A stretch of DNA of 64,000 nucleotides from Pyrobaculum oguniense TE7 (lineage in GTDB: Archaea; Thermoproteota; Thermoprotei; Thermoproteales; Thermoproteaceae), in assembly GCA_000247545.1 (NCBI GenBank), contig CP003316.1:1769233-1833232 (forward strand), given 5' to 3'. Positions 37,067-45,875 of this stretch are shown in pieces. Position numbers and translations under genes: made by a program. Under the pieces are notes generated by a model. That model made no database searches, was not told the DNA's origin, and saw only the letters and a list, made by a program, of their open reading frames with translations. How positions within the stretch are numbered: the stretch's first letter is position 1; each line of letters opens with the position of its first letter.

Positions 37067-37474
37067 TTAGGGATCGGGGAGGTGCGCATTGATCTTTTCC
37101 GCCAACTCTAGGATCCTTCTGTAAAGCCTCTTCCTGAGGACCTCCTCGACCTTTGCCGTGTCCAGCGAGACGTAGCCGTGGACCACGACGTTTCTGAAGC
37201 CCACCACGGAGCGGTAGAGCGTGAGGTCTTGGGGGTCCAGCACCCCGTGCCTTCGTAGCGCCTCGCCTGCCTCCATATATGTCTGCGCCGGCTCCCCCAG
37301 CAGGGAGGCCGCCCTCTGCGCCATATCGATTAGGGCCTGTGCTTGTAGTTGCAGCGCGTGGAGTATTCTCATCAAGTCGTCTCAGTTGGACAAGTCGTAG
37401 CCCCTCTCAACTACTCCGTCTAGATACGCGGACAGCTTGGCGATAAACTCGAGGAGGGCCCTCACCTTCGCCAT
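37067..37474 (-). pseudogene. hepT: HepT-like HEPN toxin with an in-frame TGA
   Basis: 136-codon frame from ATG 37474: VRALLEFIAKLSAYLDGVVE, YDLSN, then TGA at 37384-37382 (codon 31), then DDLMRILHALQLQAQALIDMA and GFRNVVVHGYVSLD, which carries the RNxxxH-x-Y RNase motif. Otherwise intact. An internal ATG would give a 102-residue protein lacking the first helix. Overlaps the mntA end by 13 bp, the usual MNT-HEPN arrangement. Confidence 0.75.
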
Positions 37475-37866
37475 ATCGCGTCGAGCGCTGTTTCTAACAG
37501 CTTGAGCTTCCTTGAGTCGATCTGCTGGTCTTGACACACGTTGAAATACCTATAGACCTCGTCCCAGTCCGCGACGTAGAGCGGCACGCCCTTCAGTGCC
37601 TCGAGGACCAAGGGGCAAGGCGTCCTCTCGGTCACAACAACCAAGTCTATGTAGTCCTCCGGCAACGATAGGCGTTTGACCAACTCGGCCAACAGCTCCC
37701 CCAGAGCCTCGAGGCCTATCTCAGAGATCGCTATGTCTAAGTCGTTTCCGAAACCCCTCGACGCTGTTGAGCCGAAGAGGAAGGCGAATTTGACGTACTT
37801 CCCCCAGGGGAACGACTTGAGCGCGTCTAGCGACACCTTGAAGCTCCGCCCCACCACTACTTCCAC
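37462..37866 (-). CDS. mntA: MntA-type minimal nucleotidyltransferase antitoxin
   Basis: 134 residues. Nucleotidyltransferase core FGSTASRGFGNDLDIAI (Gly32-Ser33 and Asp42/Asp44, GSx(8)DxD), then DYIDLVVVTE and PCPLVLEALKGVPLYVADWDEVYRY. MntA proteins neutralise HepT by AMP transfer. GTG 37866 with CTTTAATATCG about 20-25 bp upstream. Catalytic residues are kept although the partner HepT has a stop. Confidence 0.85.
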   Translation of the reverse strand: MEVVVGRSFKVSLDALKSFPWGKYVKFAFLFGSTASRGFGNDLDIAISEIGLEALGELLAELVKRLSLPEDYIDLVVVTERTPCPLVLEALKGVPLYVADWDEVYRYFNVCQDQQIDSRKLKLLETALDAIWRR

Positions 37867-38237
37867 GACCGGACAACGGGCTCGATATTAAAGGTAATCG
37901 CCGCCTCGCCTGCCCCATTGGCCCCAACCCCGCCCCTCCCTCAGCACGTCTACGGAGCCCCTCGTGGCCAGGGACACGCCCATCTTCGCCAAAGCCCCCG
38001 GCGTAGGCCCCCGCCTCCTCCGGCTACATCTCGCCGCCGTTGCTGTGAACTCGGGCGTCTCTACCTGGAAATGCGTGGGCGTCTTGGTAGGGTACACCGC
38101 GGACCTGCGGTGGGGCGCCAGCCTTTGTGCGCACGCCGGCTTCAAGTAGTCGCCTTTAGCCGCCGCGCGGTTGTCCCCACTGGGCGCCAGTGGTCGATCA
38201 CTTCACCGTAGCCTGACGCGCCTGGAGTGGCAAGAGA
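37867..38237. other. no supported gene
   Basis: Promoter of mntA at the left. A plus-strand frame 37964-38149 (RLLRLHLAAVAVNSGVSTW) is mildly protein-like but has no promoter or family resemblance I can name. Confidence 0.4.
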
Positions 38238-38786
38238 TCACCGGCCTCTGAGCCCCTCCTTCAAGACGCCCAGCGCCTCCTCCAGCTCTGTGGTCCACTT
38301 GACCCTTTGGCTGAGCGCCTCGGCCCGCTTGGCAATCTCGGCGACTAGAAGTATGACGTCTTTCGCCGCTTCGTCTCTCGTCTGGTACTTCGAGAGGGCC
38401 ATGTCGGGGTCGGGGCCGTGGTATTGATAGTCGTGTAGATCAAGCGCCGTGCTAGTAACAAACGCTATTCCTTGATGGCCCACCTCCTCCAGCATCTGCG
38501 ACAGCCTTACCATCCTTGTCGTAGGCACCCTCGGCACTGCCCTCTCGACGAGCCACCTCCTCTCCTCTTCCGTCTTTGCCCTGTGTAACAGCTTATCCAG
38601 CTCAAGCCTCAGCAGTGCGGCGAGGTAAGCCCTCCAGGACTGGAAGGCCTTCCCCGCGGCGTTCCTCACGAGGCCCCTCTGCAGAAATTCAAGAGCGAGC
38701 CTGGCCTCCACGAGGGCCTCCAGAAGCCTAGCCGCGGCGTACTCCTCCGCCGTGGGCTTGGGGAGGGGCTTTTGTAGCGCCTCCAT
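38238..38786 (-). CDS. PaREP1 family protein (solo)
   Basis: 182 residues from a true ATG at 38786, with TTTTTAAAAAG about 25 bp upstream; this copy fixes the start of the other PaREP1 genes. KPLPKPTAEEYAAARLL, YLAALLRLELDKLL, LDLHDYQYHGPDPD, WTTELEEALGVL. No ATPase gene or stub adjoins it. Confidence 0.88.
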   Translation of the reverse strand: MEALQKPLPKPTAEEYAAARLLEALVEARLALEFLQRGLVRNAAGKAFQSWRAYLAALLRLELDKLLHRAKTEEERRWLVERAVPRVPTTRMVRLSQMLEEVGHQGIAFVTSTALDLHDYQYHGPDPDMALSKYQTRDEAAKDVILLVAEIAKRAEALSQRVKWTTELEEALGVLKEGLRGR

Positions 38787-38964
38787 GCTAATATGTACTA
38801 CGCCTTTTTAAAAACAAGTACGCCGCGTCGACGCGACGTTTAGGGCTGAGTTTCGTGTGGTGGGGTCTCTCTGGGCTTTGTTGTGTTTCGACGCTTGAGT
38901 CTTGCGGCGCCTGGTGGGTGCTTGAGGCTTGGCCATGTGGGCCCCGTGTCCGGCTTCGCGGCGT

Positions 38965-39657
38965 TTATGGGGGTTCTCCCGGTGTTATGATCTTGATGCC
39001 TATTCTCTCGGCCATGGCCTTGACGTAGGCTGGGTTTCTGTCGTTTATGTACGGCGTTATTACCAGAGTGGCACTTATGGGCTTGCCGGTGGTCTTGGCG
39101 TAGAGCTCGGCCTTGCGCTTGACAGTGATCAAGTCGCCTCTTTTTAAGCCCGACGTTATCTCCACGGCTATCGTGACGCCATCTCTGACCACAACGTCTA
39201 GCTCCACTTCGCTGGGGTAGCCGTAGACGTAGCCATCCCCGTCGTAGTAGAGCCACTTCTCCACGGCGTAGCCAGCCTCCCGCAGAAGCTCCCTAACCCC
39301 CTCTCTAAAAGCATCCTCGCTTAACACCCCCCACCTTGCCCCAAGCGCGTCGAGCTTGGTGGAGATTTGCCTGATCTCCCTCCTTAGCTCCTCTTGTGCT
39401 CTCTTTACCTCTTCTATATCCTGTCTCAATGCTCTGGTGGTCTCTTCTATATCTTGTTTCAAGGCCCTTTTTGCTTCTTCTATGTCTTGTTTCAGGGCTT
39501 TTCTCGTCTCTTCGACGTCTTGTTTCGTGGCTAGGTTTTGCCAGGGCAGTGTCCTGGCCAGCGCCTCGTAGATTATCTCGGGTTTGGAGACTATGACCTC
39601 TACTAGTATGTCCGGGTTCTCCAGCAGGACCCTCTTTATCTCCTCGGCTAGGGACAC
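38965..39657 (-). CDS. DUF3782-type coiled-coil protein with endonuclease-like C-domain
   Basis: 230 residues. Residues 45-88 are four tandem 11-residue repeats of the form KQDIEExxRAL, continuing into a coiled coil to about 105. The C-terminal domain (110-225) has SEVELDVVVRDGVTIAVEITS with Asp154 and Glu166, and KRKAELYAKTTGK, a restriction-endonuclease-like pattern in which the ExK lysine is not obvious. GTG 39657 with GGTTTATAACC about 25 bp upstream. Family proteins are common in thermophilic archaea with no proven role; probable DNA-binding or nuclease-fold protein. Confidence 0.8.
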   Translation of the reverse strand: MSLAEEIKRVLLENPDILVEVIVSKPEIIYEALARTLPWQNLATKQDVEETRKALKQDIEEAKRALKQDIEETTRALRQDIEEVKRAQEELRREIRQISTKLDALGARWGVLSEDAFREGVRELLREAGYAVEKWLYYDGDGYVYGYPSEVELDVVVRDGVTIAVEITSGLKRGDLITVKRKAELYAKTTGKPISATLVITPYINDRNPAYVKAMAERIGIKIITPGEPP

Positions 39658-39851
39658 TGCACTGCCGGCGTGCGTGGTTATAAACCTTGTCTCGCTGTCC
39701 CTATACGCTTCTGCACCTGATAGGCGTCTTCCTCGTCTTGAAGCCAGGCGTCTCGCGCCGAGGCTTTAGGCGCTTGTCTATGAGCCGGAAATCAGCCAGA
39801 ACCGTGCGTCATAGTAGAAAAACTTAAGGCAAAAAAGAGTGGATGTACGCC

Positions 39852-40076
39852 ATGGAGGTGAAAGTTACTAGGAATTACCAAGTGACCATCCCCGCCGAGT
39901 ATAGGAGGAGGCTTGGAATAAAGGTAGGCGACGTCGTGACAATGTTGCTGGAGGGCGATAGGATAGTGATAGTCCCAGCCAAGAAGCGGAGGGTGATATT
40001 TAGGGCGGGCCGCCCCGTGGCTGTGGAGGAGCTTGAGAAGGCCGTCGAGTCGGCCCTCGATAAGAGTCTTAGTTGA
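39852..40076 (+). CDS. vapB: VapB-type AbrB/MazE antitoxin
   Basis: 74 residues from ATG 39852; ATG 39843 in the same frame is possible, but MEVKVTRNYQVTIPAEYRRRLGI is the normal family start and the ACTTAAGG box fits better. AbrB hairpins: VTRNYQVTIPAEYRRRLGIKVGD, VTMLLEGDRIVIVPA. Overlaps vapC. Intact. Confidence 0.82.
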   Translation: MEVKVTRNYQVTIPAEYRRRLGIKVGDVVTMLLEGDRIVIVPAKKRRVIFRAGRPVAVEELEKAVESALDKSLS

Positions 40077-40473
40077 TACCAACATCTTGGTGTACGAGGC
40101 GTTCAAGGACTCCGAGATGCACGCGGAGGCCACCGACATAGTCTACTCCAACGAGGTCTACATACCCACCGTCGTGTTGCAGGAGTACATCTGGCTCCTC
40201 TGCGCCACTTCTCCATCGGCTACGCCCAGGTGGCGGAGGAGCTGGAGCAACTGCTCTCCGAGAGGAATATCCACATCGTCTGCGAAAGCCCCGGCGATCT
40301 GGTCGCCGCGATCAGGATGGCCGCTGAAGATGGCGCGAGGCCCGGCGACGGCAACGACTACATAATCATTGGCCTCCGCGCTCAACAGAGGACTGGCGCT
40401 AGCCGCCTACGACAAGGCGCTGAGGAGGGCTGCCGCCAAGAGGGGGCTCGCCGCGATCCCCGAGGCATTATAA
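40033..40473 (+). pseudogene. vapC: VapC-type PIN toxin with two frameshifts
   Basis: Three frames needed: IRVLVDTNILVYEAFKDSEM and PTVVLQEYIWLL; then RHFSIGYAQVAEELEQLLSE, AIRMAAEDGARPGDGNDYIIIGLA; then LNRGLALAAYDKALRRAAAKRGL to TAA 40473. Acidic residues of the PIN site (D of VDTN, E of LQEY, D of GDGND, D of AAYD) are all still present across frames, so inactivation is recent. Start lies inside vapB. Confidence 0.78.
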
Positions 40474-40565
40474 GCTCTAGGCCTCGACCGGCCTCGCGAA
40501 ACCCCTCGACGCGCGGAGCGTTTCCGCCGTGGTCTTTCACCTACCATTCGTCTCTCCGCGGCTCA

Positions 40566-41015
40566 TTAGCCGCCCTCCCCAACGGGAGCACAACGGAGGG
40601 TTGGTAGCCTACACAGGCTGTTGCGGAGCCCGCCGTCGCATAGGCGCGCCGGCCTTTTGGAGGCCGCTACTGCAACTGCCTCCTCATTCCTCCAGCCCCT
40701 CAGCAACCGCTCTATGTCCTCCTTCGTGGCCTCGTCGTCGGGGTACCGGCTGAAGATGCCCTCTTTATCTGGGCCGTTGTACTGGCATTCGTGGAGGTTC
40801 AGGGCTGTGTCGGTGTACATCAACACGGCGTCCCCGTATTTCCTCGCCAGTATCTGGGCCGCTTGCCTCACGCGGGTAGACGGCATGAAGGCCACCACCC
40901 AGTCAGCCTCGCTCAGCCTCTTGCCGCCGCGTAGCTTCCTCACGCCGACAAACGCCGTCCTTAATGTCTCCTTCTCCTTCAGCGCGAGGGCGGCTAAAAG
41001 GGCTTCCACGCCCAT
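40566..41015 (-). CDS. PaREP1/PaREP8-type protein, divergent and possibly truncated
   Basis: 149 residues. Aligns with the middle of PaREP1: VEALLAALALKEKETL, WVVAFMPSTRVRQAAQILARKYG, TALNLHECQYNGPDKEG, RYPDDEATKEDIERLL. The N-terminal helices of PaREP1 are absent and the tail after RGWRNEEAV looks foreign. The hallmark reads H-E-C rather than H-x-Y. Role unknown. Confidence 0.6.
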   Translation of the reverse strand: MGVEALLAALALKEKETLRTAFVGVRKLRGGKRLSEADWVVAFMPSTRVRQAAQILARKYGDAVLMYTDTALNLHECQYNGPDKEGIFSRYPDDEATKEDIERLLRGWRNEEAVAVAASKRPARLCDGGLRNSLCRLPTLRCAPVGEGG

Positions 41016-41477
41016 ATATGTTTACCAAAAAGCTGGAGCGTCGTAACCCGCGTACCCGCGTGTATCGAGCTTGAGAGTGTTGGTAGCGGGGCTCAAACCT
41101 TTTAGACCCGTGACGGCTGGGCATGAACTTTCAAGTTTTAAGATCTGGGGGGCGGAAGGGTTGTCCATATCACTTGGGGTAAACGCGCCGACTGGTACTT
41201 GGCCTCTAACCCTGCCCCCTTGCCTTTTTGACAACATTGTGCATGAGCTCGGTATCCGCCCTATACGCCTCCTTGTGCTGGGGCTGAGAACTCAAACAGC
41301 TCCTCGCGGGGCATATAGATGCGGTTAGTCATGGCCCCGGCACTGTGCTTCAGGGTAGCGGAAGGCAGCTAGCACGGAGTAAGTAGATTCTTGATTCCTG
41401 CCTAATTGCGAAGTTCTTTGCATATCTCGTGAACGTCATGGGTAAGCTTGTAGCTACGCATTTGACAAGTGGAGGGG
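41016..41477. other. no supported gene
   Basis: Frames on both strands (e.g. 41071-41328 plus) carry no motif I recognise. Confidence 0.4.
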
Positions 41478-41777
41478 CGGCGCGTTGCTTACCTGCGTGG
41501 CGACCTGAGGGCTGAGAAGCAGCCGACTAGCGTAGCCTGGTCTGCTGAGGTTCGCAGGGCGCCTGATGCAACGTCGACTGATACGAGCAGCTCTATCGCC
41601 GTGATGAATTGCGGCACCTTGACCCTTCTCAGTAGTTGTATCCTCTAGGGGTAGCCCCGGGAGCTTCTGGGCTAGCCTCAAGTCTCCAGTTTCTATGTAT
41701 AGTCTTTCAGTTGCTTTTAGTTTGGGCGGTGGCTTCTCTATCTCCTCCCCGTCAGCTTCCACAGCTCTTATCTCCAC
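41478..41777 (-). pseudogene. small protein gene with a frameshift, family not recognised
   Basis: GTG 41777 lies about 25 bp after TTATTAATAAACG. The frame reads MEIRAVEADGEEIEKPPPKL, TERLYIETGDLRLAQKLPGLPLE, then loses sense; one base over, RRVKVPQFITAIELLVSVDV, SGALRTSADQAT continues to a stop. Promoter, start and both halves look genuine, so I read it as one frameshifted gene. Confidence 0.35.
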
Positions 41778-42014
41778 GCCGCCCAAGTATTAAGCGTTTA
41801 TTAATAAGTAGCCACAGGTTCTATTGCCCACTACGCCTGGGGTGGTGCTTCGCAACGGTCATTTAGCGCCGCCATTGGGGTGTAGCTTGGGAGTGGGGCT
41901 GAATCCCAACAGCGCTGGATTCTGGCAGGTGGGAGTGGCTTAGGGCGGTGTCACTCGCCTGGCGGCCTCTCCGCTGGCACCGATCTCCGGATCTCTGCCG
42001 CTCTTTCGCCGGGG

Positions 42015-42419
42015 CTATTCTTGCGTGTATCCGTGGTGGGCAAGGCCGAGACGCTCGTCGATTACGTTGGCCCACAGCGCGGCGTAGGCTACTTCGTCTT
42101 TTACAACAAGGGGCTTGCCCCTGAGGGCTCTGTGTTTGAGCCAGCCGGGGCCGAAGTTTATCACCGCCACGTCTACGGGGATCCCAACGGCTTTTGTAAG
42201 CCTGGCGGCGAGCTTCTCGGCGTAAAGCGCCGCATCTACGGGGTCGCCCTCCTCCGCCAGCCAGATGGCGACGTCGATATACCTGAAGGGCCCTCCTCCT
42301 AGGAAGCTTCCGAATATGAAGGCGAGCGCCACCTTTTCCTCGCTTGTGAGCAACTGCGCTAAGATCCTCTCAACTCTCTCCCTCTCTGCTGGTTCGAGGT
42401 TAAACCACCTTATCGACAT
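42015..42419 (-). CDS. mntA: MntA-type minimal nucleotidyltransferase with altered DxD
   Basis: 134 residues from ATG 42419, overlapping the hepT end by 20 bp (the longer frame to 42494 is an artefact). FIFGSFLGGGPFRYIDVAIWL: Gly37-Ser38 are kept but the first Asp of DxD is Tyr (Y-I-D), so catalysis may be impaired. Then YAEKLAARLTKAVGIPVDVAVINFG. Otherwise complete. Confidence 0.8.
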   Translation of the reverse strand: MSIRWFNLEPAERERVERILAQLLTSEEKVALAFIFGSFLGGGPFRYIDVAIWLAEEGDPVDAALYAEKLAARLTKAVGIPVDVAVINFGPGWLKHRALRGKPLVVKDEVAYAALWANVIDERLGLAHHGYTQE

Positions 42420-42818
42420 ACTCGCCCACCTCTTCCGCGTACCGTTTAAAAAAAAATAGGCCGCCTTCCTTGAGCTCTCTATACAGCCAGGCATCGTCCA
42501 CCTCCCAATATCTGTGCACTAGGAGGTTTCTCAAGCCGGCGAAGCGGCGCATGTACTGAGCCGTCTCCCTTGTTAATATGCCGAGCTGGCCCATGGCTTC
42601 AAACACCTCCCCATAGCTCTCCGGCAAAGGGCCTCGGCCTCTCACTAGGGCTAGTCCTATTTGAGCCGCCGCTTCTACAACCTGAATAACGGCGTATCTT
42701 ATCGCATAAACGGCCTCGTCATCTTTGAGCAACGCCTCCAGCGGCTTCTCTAAGATCCTATTAGGACGATGCCTCTCGAGACCTCTGCCAGTAGTTTAAA
42801 CAGCCTGATCTTGTCCAC
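42400..42818 (-). pseudogene. hepT: HepT-like HEPN toxin with an N-terminal frameshift
   Basis: Promoter (TTTTTAATTC) and GTG 42818 begin MDKIRLFKLLAEVSRGIVL, which stops; one frame over, NRILEKPLEALLKDDEAVYAI continues through GLRNLLVHRYWEVDD, with the Rx4H-x-Y RNase motif. A 110-residue ORF can start at TTG 42732 but would lack the first helix. So the toxin is damaged while the antitoxin gene is open. Confidence 0.7.
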
Positions 42819-43047
42819 AGACACATCAAGTCTCGAATTAAAAACTTGGACGTGTTTCTAAATGGATGTCTTAGTAGCGCTCTTGAATTTGTGTAGGATG
42901 CCGACGGCGCCCTATTGAGGTTCGCGCAGTGGGCCTCAAATAGCGTCGGCTCCTGGGGCTAACAACTGCGGCGGGAGATCCGCCTTTCAGGTAGTCTGGC
43001 GAAGTTAGCAGTGGAAAAGGCCATATTAGGGCCATACATCGATTTGA

Positions 43048-43588
43048 AGATGAGGTGGAGGGGTGGAGCTTTAGGGTGCCGCTGGTTGCACTCAGCTCTT
43101 TTATGGGAAAGTATGTCATGTTCGCCTATCACTCAGCCGGCGCGTGGCGTTTGGAAAGGATGGCTGTTCGCAACATCATCTGAGACTCTTAGAGTGCTTA
43201 GCAGACTTAACAAAAGTCCCTCATTGCCCGAGTAACGCATCAGCATGTGGGGAAGTGTTGCCCTTTGGTCCTTGAGACGTTGAAGGACATATCGCTCTAC
43301 GTTGGCGATTAGGAGGGGATCTACTCTTAAACATGTGCCGAGATCAGCAAATCGATTCTGGGCGCCTAGAGTGCTCGAAACCGAGCTTTAGGCAATGTGA
43401 CAAAGGTGGGAAACCCCCGCCTCGGACTTACGGCCAAGCTCTCGGCCTAACTAGTATAATGGAAAGAGACTTCCGCTTGGCCGGCCGGAACAACTTGGCG
43501 AAGGTTCTATACGCGCTTAAGCTACAAGCCCAGGCCCTTATCTACGCAGAGAGCGGCTTCTCCGCCGGCCGAGCCGGCACAGTAGTAT
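43048..43588 (+). pseudogene. relic of a complete mntA-hepT pair
   Basis: Fragments match the 37067-37866 pair in order: WSFRVPLVALSSF.MGKYVMFAYHSA (catalytic GS/DxD lost), CPLVLETLKDISLYVGD, MCRDQQIDSGRLE, then NNLAKVLYALKLQAQALIYAE of HepT. Many indels and stops. Opposite strand to the intact copies. Confidence 0.7.
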
Positions 43589-43869
43589 AGCCGGTGAGGC
43601 GCCTCTGAGGCGCGGCGTGTTCTGCGCATAGAATCTCTCTTTTTGCCGCTCCGTGGTTGGCTTTAAAGACGTCGAATTCCACGGCTATGTCTATTAAAGT
43701 AGCGAGACTTGTCGCGATCCTCAAGAGGAGGTTTTGTGGAGCCATGGCAGTGGCAGAAGACATCAACGGCTACTTTCCAGAGGATTGTTAGGAGATGTAG
43801 AAAGAGCGAGAGGTGTGATCTAAGTGGCACAGGTGCGCCTCAGCTGTTTAAATTTGTGTGTATAGAGGC

Positions 43870-44121
43870 GTGAGGACGAAGTATTCACAGATATCGGCGT
43901 TGGTTTACTATTTATACACAAAGAGGAGAGAGAAGGGGAGGGTGGTGGCGGTGAGGGTAGTGGATCTGTGCGGTATTGACAGGAAGTGCGGCGCCGAGGT
44001 GTCTAAACTGCTAGGTGAACTCGTGAAGGTGGGGGTTGCCACTAAGCACAAGAAAGGGGTGTACCTCCTCGAGAAGCACGACTTGGCGAAGGCTCTGGCG
44101 ATTCTTAGAAATTTGGTCTAG
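43870..44121 (+). CDS. small winged-helix protein
   Basis: 83 residues from GTG 43870 (GTG 43858 also in frame): KYSQISALVYYLYTKRREKGRVVAVRVVDL, GAEVSKLLGELVKVGVATKHKKGVYLLEK. The helix-turn-wing pattern with a GVYLL wing suggests a DNA-binding regulator. TTTAAATTT lies 20-25 bp upstream. First gene before the intact core region. Confidence 0.6.
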   Translation: MRTKYSQISALVYYLYTKRREKGRVVAVRVVDLCGIDRKCGAEVSKLLGELVKVGVATKHKKGVYLLEKHDLAKALAILRNLV

Positions 44122-44193
44122 TTTTGCTACCCCCTTGGGTGGGGCGCCGTGGTATGCGAGGTTTAGTTTTTAAGTGCATGACTGCGCTCCCAC

Positions 44194-44811
44194 GTGTACC
44201 GAGTAGATCATGAAATATACCGCTGGGAGAGGAGGCAGGAGGTTTTTGACATGGCTGTCTCGCTGGTTGTGCTTTCCCTAGGCTTCTCGATTGTGCTTGC
44301 ACGCAAGGGACCTTTAGGCGGCGCTAGCTGGTGGGACGTCCTCCACCTTTTCCCCTTTGTGGCCTTCGTCTTATTATTTGCCTTTCTGGGCCACGAGTTG
44401 GCTCATAGACAGGTGGCCAGGAGGCTCGGCTACTATGCATACTACCAGGCTGACTACTACTTGTTGCCTCTCGCGGTGATTCTCCCGCTCTTCTTCGGCT
44501 TTGTCTTCGCAGCGCCTGGCGCCGTGGTGATTTCGCCTTACCGCCTATACGGCAGCGGAGATCCGAAGCGGGATGAGTTTTTTATAGCCGCCAGCGGCCC
44601 CGTTGCCAACATTGCCTTTGCGCTGGTGGGATTGCTCCTCTGGGAGACCTCTCCCTTCTGGCAATTCTTCGCTTATATAAACGCCTGGCTCGCCTTCTTC
44701 AACCTTCTGCCAATACCTCCGCTTGACGGTAGCAAGATGGTGAAAACAAAGCCGGCCCTATGGCTCCCCACGATAGTGGCGGCGGGGTTGTTGGTGTGGA
44801 GGCTTTGGTGA
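44194..44811 (+). CDS. site-2 protease-like membrane metallopeptidase (M50)
   Basis: 205 residues, about five TM segments. Zinc motif HELAH in FLGHELAHRQVARR (about residue 69) and the third ligand in NLLPIPPLDGSK near 175. Intramembrane protease of the S2P/M50 family; substrate unknown. GTG 44194 with GTTTTTAAG about 23 bp upstream. Overlaps galK by 4 bp (GTGA), so it leads the gal operon. Confidence 0.88.
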   Translation: MYRVDHEIYRWERRQEVFDMAVSLVVLSLGFSIVLARKGPLGGASWWDVLHLFPFVAFVLLFAFLGHELAHRQVARRLGYYAYYQADYYLLPLAVILPLFFGFVFAAPGAVVISPYRLYGSGDPKRDEFFIAASGPVANIAFALVGLLLWETSPFWQFFAYINAWLAFFNLLPIPPLDGSKMVKTKPALWLPTIVAAGLLVWRLW

Positions 44812-45875
44812 AGGCCTCGGCTCCGGGTAGGCTAGACTTCCTCAACACACACCAGGACTACAAAGGCCTCCCAGTAGTCTCAGTGGCGGTGGATTTGCGG
44901 ACAACGGTGACCCTGCGGAGGGGGGAGGAGTTTGAAATAACGTCTCTTAACACGGGGGAGAGGTGCCATTTCAGCAAGCCCCTTATAGGGGGGAGGTCTT
45001 TCTGCGATTATGTTAAGGCGGCGGTGATCTCCGTCGAGAGGGAGGGGGTCGTGCTGAGGGGCTTCTCGGGCGAGCTTTACTCCGATATTCCGATAGGCGC
45101 GGGTATGGCTAGCAGCGCGGCGATGCTCGTGGCGCTAGTGGGGGCCATGTTGAGGCTCGCCGGGAGAGGCGCCGATTTATACACCGTCGCAGAGCTGGCG
45201 TACAGGGCTGAGAGGGAGGTTTTGGGAGTGCCCTGCGGCAGGTTGGACCAATACGGCTCGGCCTTCGGGAAGGTGGCGGTGATTTACCCCAAGCCGCCGG
45301 TGAGGGTAGAGAGGCTTGAGATGCGGGGCGGCGTCTTCGTGGTGCTAGACAGCGGTATTAGGCACAGCACTGCTGAGATTCACCCAAAGCGCCAGGCGGA
45401 GCTCCAGAAAGCCGTGGAGATCCTAAGAGAGGCACTAGGCGTAGAGAGCGAGGGCTACTGGGACTTCCCGTGGGAGGTGCTAGAAGCCAGGAGGGATGTC
45501 GTTGAGACGCTTCCGCAGCCGCTTAGGGATAGGGTCCTCTTTACCTTGGAAATGCAGAAGTCGACCGAGCGGGCGCTGGCCTACCTGAGAGGGGCAGACG
45601 TGGATAAGGCGCTGAGGGAGGTGGGGCGCGAGATGCTTTACCAACACCACCTCCTTTCCCGGCTTTACGAGGTGTCTCTGCCTAAGCTAGACCGGCTGGT
45701 GGAGGAGGCCGTCGCGGCCGGGGCCTACGGGGCTAAGCTCTCGGGCGCAGGCCTGGGCGGGGTTGTAATTGCCCTCGCCCCAAATAGAGAAGTCGCAGAG
45801 AGGGTAGGACAACTCTCAAGCGCGGAGAGGTGGTGGGTAGTGGAGATAGACGAGGGGCTGAGGTATGGAGATTAG
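44808..45875 (+). CDS. galK: galactokinase (GHMP kinase)
   Basis: 355 residues. GRLDFLNTHQDYKGLP is the galactose-binding motif, IPIGAGMASSAAM the GHMP ATP loop, GAKLSGAGLGG the third motif. Phosphorylates galactose to galactose-1-phosphate, first step of the Leloir pathway. GTG 44808 chosen because it overlaps the preceding stop as GTGA and gives the usual KASAPGR start; the frame opens earlier at 44760. galT follows with 11 bp overlap. Confidence 0.92.
   Translation: MKASAPGRLDFLNTHQDYKGLPVVSVAVDLRTTVTLRRGEEFEITSLNTGERCHFSKPLIGGRSFCDYVKAAVISVEREGVVLRGFSGELYSDIPIGAGMASSAAMLVALVGAMLRLAGRGADLYTVAELAYRAEREVLGVPCGRLDQYGSAFGKVAVIYPKPPVRVERLEMRGGVFVVLDSGIRHSTAEIHPKRQAELQKAVEILREALGVESEGYWDFPWEVLEARRDVVETLPQPLRDRVLFTLEMQKSTERALAYLRGADVDKALREVGREMLYQHHLLSRLYEVSLPKLDRLVEEAVAAGAYGAKLSGAGLGGVVIALAPNREVAERVGQLSSAERWWVVEIDEGLRYGD

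Noticed and set aside
37382-37384. TGA as selenocysteine
   Set aside because: No selenoprotein family, no structured element seen, and Thermoproteales are not known to use it.
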